Position numbers and translations under genes: made by a program | Shown: in pieces, positions 57,558 through 64,000 of the stretch | Position numbering within the stretch: position 1 is the first letter of the stretch | Layout: every line of letters begins with the position of its first letter | Notes under the pieces: model-generated | Told to the model about the DNA's origin: nothing | Database searches by the model: none | The model's input: only the letters and a program-made list of their open reading frames with translations | Assembly: GCA_033807695.1 (NCBI GenBank) | Contig: CM066308.1 | Location: forward strand, 1,302,001 to 1,366,000 | Reading direction: 5' to 3' | Length of the DNA: 64,000 nucleotides | Source: Daedaleopsis sinensis | Lineage: Eukaryota; Basidiomycota; Agaricomycetes; Polyporales; Polyporaceae

Positions 57558-59230
57558 ATGTCGACTCCTCCAACAGAATCTGAGCAGCCTTTCACCCTTT
57601 CGGTCCCGGATGCTGACATAGAGCTCTTGCACAAGAAGCTCGACCTCGTGCGCCTCCCAAACGAGCTCGAAGGCGCAGGATGGGACTACGGGGTCCCTCT
57701 CGCAGACATGACGCGTCTGCTTGCCTACTGGAAGGACGGGTTCGACTGGCGCAAGGCAGAGGCAAAGATCAACGAGCTTCCCATGTTCACCCGTGACATC
57801 GACATCGAGGGCTATGGGACTCTCAACATCCATTATATCCACCAGAAGAGCGAAGTGAAGAACGCGATCCCGCTCCTGTTCGTACATGGATGTAAGTCGC
57901 CACCGCGCCCGTCACGGTCGCCGCTCCAGCTCATCCTCATACGATCGCGATAGGGCCAGGGCACTTCCTCGAAGTGAGGAAGATGCTCGCTGCGCTGACG
58001 GCGAGCTCACCAGAGCACCCCAGCTTCCACGTCGTCGCGCCCAGTCTGCCTGGCTACGGATTCTCAGAGGCTCCCAAGAAGCCCGGATTCAAGGGTCCCC
58101 AATATGCCGAAGTACGCGAAGCGTGCGAGCGAGCCGTGGCCGTGACAACACTGACCGCGGCGTGATGCAGCTATTGAACAAACTCATGGTCGCGCTCGGA
58201 TACAGCGAATACGGTGCGGGCGCTGCATTTACTCTATTGTGCCCGTCGTGCTCATCGTGCTATGTCCGACAGTGTACCAGGGAGGCGACTGGGGCCACAT
58301 TGTCGGTTTGAATGGGCCCATTCACATCCTCGCCGCGCCGCTCACAGTCGTGATTGCCAGCTCGGCATGCATGCCGTCACTCACTATGGCCACAAACACA
58401 TCAAAGCCTGGATGACCAATATGCCGATGTGCGTGCATACATAGGGCGCATGGCCGTGCTGTCGATACGAATACTTACTGAGGCCGGCATCTTGCAGTTC
58501 GGGCGGCCCGCCTTCGTTGTTCAAGCACCCACTCATACTCCTTGACATGTTATTGCTGCCGTTCAGGAAGCTGGAGCTGGCTGGGCTACAGGGCGCGTAC
58601 AAGTTCAACATGCGAGAGACCGGGTACAGCCGCCAGCATTCCACGAAACCGCAGACACTCGCATACGGGCTCGCCGACTCGCCCGCCGGCCTTCTCGCGT
58701 GGGTTTACGAGAAGCTCGTTGGCTGGTCGGACGACTACCCATGGACGAACGACGAAGGTGACTTGCGTTCCCTCAAATCTATACGCCCCGGCGCGCTGCG
58801 TGTGCTGATCGTTGACGCAGTGCTCGAATGGATCTCCGTTTACTGGTTCTCGCGCGCAGGCCCGGGTGAGTCCACCCGGATATACTACGAGATGACCCGT
58901 GGCAACACCGGGACGGTGTTCGATGGCGCCCAGTGGCAATCTGTGCCCCTCGGGGTGTCGAACTTCAAGGAGATCGTTCTTCTACCCAAGTCGTGCGTGA
59001 CGAGCCCGCGCAGGAGCTTACCTGCTTGATTCACTCTGAGCGTCGGTGCTGATTGAAACGACAGGTGGGCACATATGCTCGGCAAGGTCGTCTTTGTGGC
59101 GGAACACGACAAGGGCGGCCATTTCGCCGCGCACGAGCACCCGGAGGCGCTTGTGCAGGATATGCGCGACATGTACAAGCGAGGAGGCCCTGCGTACGAC
59201 GTCGTCCCGGGCAAGAACGGATATTCGTAA
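57558..59230 (+). CDS. Epoxide hydrolase B, tandem paralog of A
   Basis: Same exon plan as gene A. The EHN segment ([40 protein letters not shown]) precedes [18 protein letters not shown] with the Trp codon again split by an intron. The nucleophile Asp lies in [10 protein letters not shown], followed by [20 protein letters not shown]. The lid contains [20 protein letters not shown], and the C-terminal exon [14 protein letters not shown] carries the catalytic His. It stops at 59228-59230 after VVPGKNGYS. All catalytic positions are kept in both copies, so both may be active, with lid differences (GSGYMVEQ against ETGYSRQH) that could change substrate choice. The ATG at 57558 gives an N-terminus of the same length as A. 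Confidence 0.86.
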
Positions 59231-60048
59231 CGAGGAACGTTGTTCAGCTGTCTCATCAGTAATCTTCTTATATCTAGATTATTCGAGAGATTCGAGGAGC
59301 TATGGCTTGGGTGGCGGAACTGAGACGACACCGGCGGTGTTCATACTTCCTGAAGGTGCACTGGCATGCCAGACGCGGTGCCAACGGTTGGTTGCAGTTT
59401 GTTTGTTTGTTTGTTATCCTCGTTTACCGCCCTTTAGGGCCTAGCCCTATGGTAGGCAGTACAATACAATGTAGCTACCGAATCCAACGAGTGCGAAAGA
59501 AAAAGGGTTCACTGATCAAGAGCAGGGGGGTAGGAGAGAAGGGGTCGGGGCACGACGACTATGGCCATTAAGTAAGTGATGAGAGCGGCCGAGGCCTTCC
59601 GGTACTGTAAGGGAGTAGAGAGAGTGAGTGAGAGTGAGAGGTGCATAGTGCTATATACGAAACCGAAACCAAGCGGCCCCTCGACACGCGCTGCCCCCAC
59701 AGCCCCCGACCATCGAGTGGTAGGGCAATGGGTTCTAAACCTGCGGCAGTTATGGGTAGCGTTCATGCGCTCCTGGATCTCGTCTCTTCTGCAGGCAGGG
59801 ATACGAGTTGCGGTTACCCCGCCCCTCGTCAAAACTCCGCCATCCCCGGGACAGAGGGACAGTGCGTGCCGTGGCCGTATAAGAGAAAAAGCGAAAGAGA
59901 AGAACAGTGCCGAGTGCGGGTGCTGCCAAGGCTGCTTCTCTCGGGGGGGCCCGAGCGGAGCAGCCCTGTCAGCTCCTAGTTGCTGGAGGGTGTCGCGCTG
60001 TGAGCAGGGTGTCAGCCGGGCCAAGTGTCAAAGAGGCAGTGTGAAGGC

Positions 60049-63000
60049 TCAGGTCTCGTCGTCGCGCAGCTGCGGGAGGAGCCCGAATGTCCTGCGGAAG
60101 CGTTCTGTAGCGTTGATGTATGCGAAGAGGGGTTTCAGGCCGTCCTTCGTGTTGAGCAGGACCTTGAGCGTTCGTCCGGAAAAGCCGAGCGGGGCGTAGT
60201 AGACCGCGCGATGGAAGGCGTATGTCGGGCAGTGTAGTAGAAAATGTTTGACCGTCTCGGGAGCTTCTTCACAGGTGGGGCAGGTCGACGTGAGCGACTT
60301 TCCAATACGTTCGAGATAGGAGTAAAGGGGGATGTGGCCGGTACGGAGCTGGAGGAGAAGGTTGGCGCTCCTGCGGGGGAGCGACTCAATCAGCGTCATG
60401 TATTTCTTCGAAGGCAGGGCGCCGTCAATGGTTGCCATGCGTATACCCCTCCGCGAGGTGCGCCACCTCGCCCGGGCTTGCTTCTCGAGCTCTTGCTGGT
60501 AGTTCTGGCGGGCCCTGGAGACACTGAGCGGGAGCGGTTTGCGCAGCTCCCTCGGGAGGCTCTGTGGGGAGCTCGACCGTCCGCCTGCTGCCTCCTTCGC
60601 GACTTCGTCCGCCTTCTCGTTGCCTTCCACCTCCTCGTGCCCGGGGACCCATCGGAGGGTGAGCCGGAGGTCGGGGCGCTCGGACTTTTGTTTGTTTGTT
60701 TGTAATCCTGGTTTACCGCCCGCGAGGGCCAAGCCCTATGGTAGGCAGTACGATACAAGGTAGCTACGCTATTGTCCAATGCCAGTGTAAATCTCGGAGC
60801 AGAAGCAGGGGGGTGGGAGTGACGGTCGAGGCGCAACGACTATGGCCATTAGATATAGGTGGTGGTCGGCCGTAGCCTGGTAGTACTGTAGGGAGGGCAA
60901 GAGATGAGTAGCATAAATGAGATAGAGACATAAATAAACGGCCCCCCGACGCGCGCTGCCCCCACAGCCCCCGACCATCGAGTGGTAGGGCAATGGCTTA
61001 TAAACCCACGGCAGTCTATGGGTAGCGTACATGCGCTCCTGGATCTCTGTCTCTTCTGCAGGCGGGATACGAGGTGCGGTTACCCCGCCCCCCGTCATAA
61101 CTCCACCATCCCCGGGACAGAGGGACAGTGCGCGCCGTGGCCGGAAAAGAAAGATGCGAAAGAGAAAGAAGGGCTCCGTCTCCTAGTGCCGCCGCTGCTG
61201 CCACTCCCGAGGGTGTCCCCGATCGTGGCAGCAGCGTTGCGCTCGGACTTGAGCTTCTTCACGTAGCTATGGAACAGGTCAGTGAGGTAACGCCCGGGGG
61301 CAGCCGTGCGCAGCGTGGAGGCCTGTATGGCCGCGGTGTTGTCCAGAGCGATCGAGGCGCGCCGCATAGGTCCCACCACCGAGAGGAGCAGGACGAGGGC
61401 GAGGACCGTGGCCGCTATCTCGGCCTCGTACACCGTGTGTCTCGTGGACGGTCCCAGGTGGTACCTTAGAATCTTGGGACGCCGTCGGCCGGGCGTGTAA
61501 AGGACCGCCGCCGCCCCTACCCCTCCGTCGATGTCGGAGCCGTCTGTGTAGACTCGATACGCGCCACGCCGAGCCCACCGCTTGTCGTCCTCCACCGCCA
61601 TTTCGCGGTTCTTGATAACGTGGACGCGGTGCTTGGGCGCCCAACGCGGGTGGACGCGAGTGGGCGAGATCCGCTCGGTACTCTTGTAGTCGAGGTAGGG
61701 GCGGTACGCATCGAGGAGTTCATGGAGAGACGACCGGTGTCGGCGGACGAGCTTCCGGCCGGCTTTCTGCACGTGGGGGGCGAGTGGGTGTGACCGGGGG
61801 AGAGCGCACAGTCGGACCGCCGCTCTATGCGCCAGCTTATCTACTAAAAGGTCAAATGGAAGCATGTTAGTGTGTGCCTCGAGGGCGTCCGTCGCCGTAG
61901 AACGGAGCACGCCTGTCATGACCAGCAGCGCTTGCCGCTGCACCCTTGCAAGTCGCCGGATGTTGCCGACCGACCCGTGTCTGCGCTTCTGGCCTGCAAG
62001 CTTCCGTACGGGGGTGAGAAATGTGTCGGACGCATAGAGCATACTGGGGATCACGACGGCCTGGTAGAGCCGTCGCACGACCCCCAGCGTGAGGCCGTTC
62101 CTTGTGTTTGCGAGCCGGCGCAGTAGTGCGACCCATTTTGCTCCCTTCGAATGTGCAAGCGCTGTCTGCTCACGAAACTTTAGGTTTTGATCGACGAGTA
62201 GTCCTAGGAAGCGGTGGAAAGCGGCTGCTGGGATGACCGTCCCATCCGACAGCGTCAGGTCGGGGCCGAGCGTCTTGGTGCGGGCCTTGCAGTTGACTAG
62301 ACCGAACTTGTCGAGCGAATAGGCCGAGTTGTGCGCGAGCGACCAGGCTAGGCCACCCCCGGGGCGCTCCAAGAAGTCCCGAATCTTGTCGTGACAGTCC
62401 TGAAAGGTGGTGCCCGTCGTGACAAGGGCGACATCGTCCATCGAGCCCACCGCCAGCTCGCCTCCCTTGATCCGTGCGCTGTCTATGAGGTCAGAGTTAT
62501 AGAATGCATAGAGAATTACCGAGAGCGGGCATCCCTGGTCGATGCCGCTCATAATCTGGAAGAGGTCGGACTCGTAGTCGTCGAACTTGAGGCGCGTTCT
62601 TCTGCCGTCGAGTTTCGCTCTGAGCCACTCGACATACTCGACCGGGACTCCTCTGGTTCGCAAGTTGTGGAAAAGGCGTTCCGGGACAGCTGCTGGGAAG
62701 GCCGATTTGATGTCCAGGAAGACGACCGACGCCGCTTTGTTCTGCCTCCACGCATCCTTGATCGTCTTGGTGACGAGATGGATGGAGTCCGTGGTCGTCC
62801 GGCCTGCGCGTCCGCCAAACTGATGGGTGGCTAGAAGGGAGTGTCGCTCAGCCTCATAGACGAGCACGTCTGCAACGCACCGGGATAGAATTTTCGACGC
62901 GCAGTTCAGCAGCGCGATCGGTCGCCACGCTTTGGCTGCCGAGTAGTCCGCCTTCCCCGGCTTCTTGAGAACGACCGTGTCGGAGAGCTTCCACCGTTCC

Positions 63001-64000
63001 GGGTAGTACTGGAGCTCGAACGTGGCCCTGAAGAGGCGGCCTAGCATCGGGGTGAGCGTGTCACAGCAGTGCTTAAATACTTCGTTTGGGATCGCGTCCG
63101 GGCCCGGAGCCTTGAAGGATCGGAGCGACTTGATCGCCTGTCGCACTTGCTCATCCGTGATCGGGCTGAACTTGAACTTCGGAGCCGGGTACGGGCCGCC
63201 GGGGATGGGAACGTCGCCCGAGGGCAGGAAGAAGGTCTTGTAGAACTCCTCGCTCTTGTCCGGGTTCGAGGTGATGACCGCTTGCTGTCCGTCCTGGTTG
63301 AGCACGTTCAGCGGGGGAATCCTTGAGCGACCGCCATCCGTCGATCCTGTCTTTAAGAAACGGTTAGCATCCCATATGGTGGTCGCGTCCACTGAGTCGA
63401 TCCACGCCCTCCAGTGGTCGCCTTTTGCTGTGCGAATTGCATCAGTATAGCGGTTCCGGTAGCGTCGGAACTCAGCGTGTGAGGGGTGCGCGCGCTCGGC
63501 GCGATGGCGATGTGAGGCTCGCCCTAGCTTCTCCTTCTCCTTGCGCATAGATGTTAGCTCCTTGGTCCACCATCGCTTCGCGTAGGGCGTGTCGGGGGAG
63601 AGCGGAACGTGCTCCTCCACCGTGGCTTGAAGGTCGGACATGAGGTCGTCGAGGGACGAGTCGAAGTCTTGCTGAGTTCTGATGTCGCCGTGGGGACCGC
63701 GGGCGTCCAATCGTGTCGCGAGTGCCGTTTCGAATTCGCCCCAGTCCACCTTCCTGAAGTCCCGCCGGATCCTCGGCCTCGCCTCCTCTGTTGGGAGCTC
63801 GAATACTGTTAAAATGGGAAAGTGATCAGTAAGGATAGGCCTCCAGTCCTCTGCCACCCTGCACGAGCGCAGGCACTCCAGTAGCACTTCCGAGCAGAAA
63901 ACATTGTCGGGGCGTGTGCGAGACTTCGTGTTCATTGATTCTAGCGTGGCCAGTGACGGGGGGAGAGCCATCTCCATCCCGAGGTCTGCAATCCGGTTGA
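60049..64000 (-). pseudogene. LINE ORF2: endonuclease (C-terminal end), reverse transcriptase, RNase H; interrupted
   Basis: The frame is open from the window edge down to the insertion and resumes in the same frame beyond it. Seen in order: the end of the endonuclease (TRPDNVFCSE, LTDHFPILTVFEL); RT motifs FKAPGPDAIPNEVF, WRPIALLNCASKILSR, QFGGRAGRTTTDS, VVFLDIKSAFPAAV (motif A), GIDQGCPLSVILYAFY (motif B) and VGSMDDVALVTTG (motif C); RNase H residues in VYTDGSDIDGGVG, VYEAEIAATVLAL and ALDNTAAIQAS. The fourth RNase H block (LRWVPGHEEVEGNEKADEVA) and the zinc motif CPTCEEAPETVKHFLLHC lie beyond the insertion, down to the stop at 60049-60051. Motif C has Ser in place of the usual aromatic residue before x-D-D. 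The insertion makes this copy unable to make the full protein. Confidence 0.85.
60688..61238 (-). mobile_element. Insertion related to the LINE 3' end (SINE-like or 5'-truncated copy)
   Basis: 551 bp flanked by a perfect 12-bp direct repeat, GCGCTCGGACTT (60676-60687 and 61239-61250), a target-site duplication. It lies in the same orientation as the host LINE and ends in the same (CAAA)n tail. Long stretches match the host's own 3' UTR (59398 to about 59990), such as CCTATGGTAGGCAGTAC and CCCCGACCATCGAGTGGTAG. Divergence between the two rules out a very recent copy of this exact element. Confidence 0.82.

Larger units (their letters stand above)
59398..64000 (-). mobile_element. LINE (non-LTR retrotransposon), 5' end outside the window
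   Basis: Minus-strand element whose 3' end is the (CAAA)n tail at 59398-59414, followed inward by a 3' UTR of about 640 bp and ORF2 (60049 to beyond 64000). ORF2 encodes endonuclease, reverse transcriptase, RNase H and a terminal zinc-binding motif. RNase H is interrupted by a 551-bp insertion (60688-61238). The element has landed 167 bp beyond the stop of epoxide hydrolase B. The endonuclease N-terminus and any ORF1 are outside the window. Confidence 0.88.

Noticed and set aside
1..64000. CRISPR arrays, operons, bacterial-type promoters
   Set aside because: The window is eukaryotic, with spliced genes throughout; no regularly spaced identical repeats with unique spacers were seen.

Overview
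The window is nuclear DNA of a filamentous basidiomycete, most likely an agaricomycete. Genes are split by many short introns (about 50-65 nt, GT-AG with CTNA-type branch sites). The families present are typical of that group: Zn2Cys6 regulators, a CE12 esterase, an F-box-like protein, an Msb2-type signalling mucin and tandem epoxide hydrolases. Species cannot be read from the sequence alone. Gene models were assembled by hand from frame continuity, splice signals and paralog comparison; exon junctions quoted in the entries were checked for phase.

Layout. 1-18.4 kb: a cluster of five paralogous Zn2Cys6 transcription factors (four complete, one cut by the window edge), in two subfamilies, interrupted by a secreted rhamnogalacturonan acetylesterase (9.9-10.75 kb). 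An 814-bp element with 50-bp terminal inverted repeats sits directly in front of the third regulator. 18.9-25.8 kb: F-box-like protein, a Ser/Pro-rich putative nuclear protein, and a DHA1-type MFS transporter. 27.3-32.5 kb and 43.5-45.5 kb: three paralogs of a Cys-rich single-pass membrane protein family that I cannot name. 33.1-36.1 kb: a class II ketose-bisphosphate aldolase beside a DenD-like NAD-dependent sugar-acid dehydrogenase. 37.4-41.2 kb: an Msb2-type signalling mucin. 46.2-47.7 kb: a nest of inverted-repeat elements without a visible transposase. 48.8-53.9 kb: a coiled-coil protein, a minisatellite, an acidic/Pro-Ala repeat protein and a small secreted protein. 55.4-59.2 kb: two tandem epoxide hydrolases. 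59.4-64.0 kb: a LINE on the minus strand, cut by a copy related to its own 3' end and running off the window edge.

How it fits together. The regulators next to a pectin side-chain esterase could form a locally amplified regulatory locus. The aldolase/dehydrogenase pair looks like part of a four-carbon sugar-acid catabolic route. The region from 27 to 45 kb carries four type I membrane proteins, one of which (Msb2) is a known MAPK-pathway sensor. Two of the other three share a conserved PPxY motif in the cytoplasmic tail, and all three genes keep a 6-nt microexon. That uncharacterised family is the most interesting item in the window.
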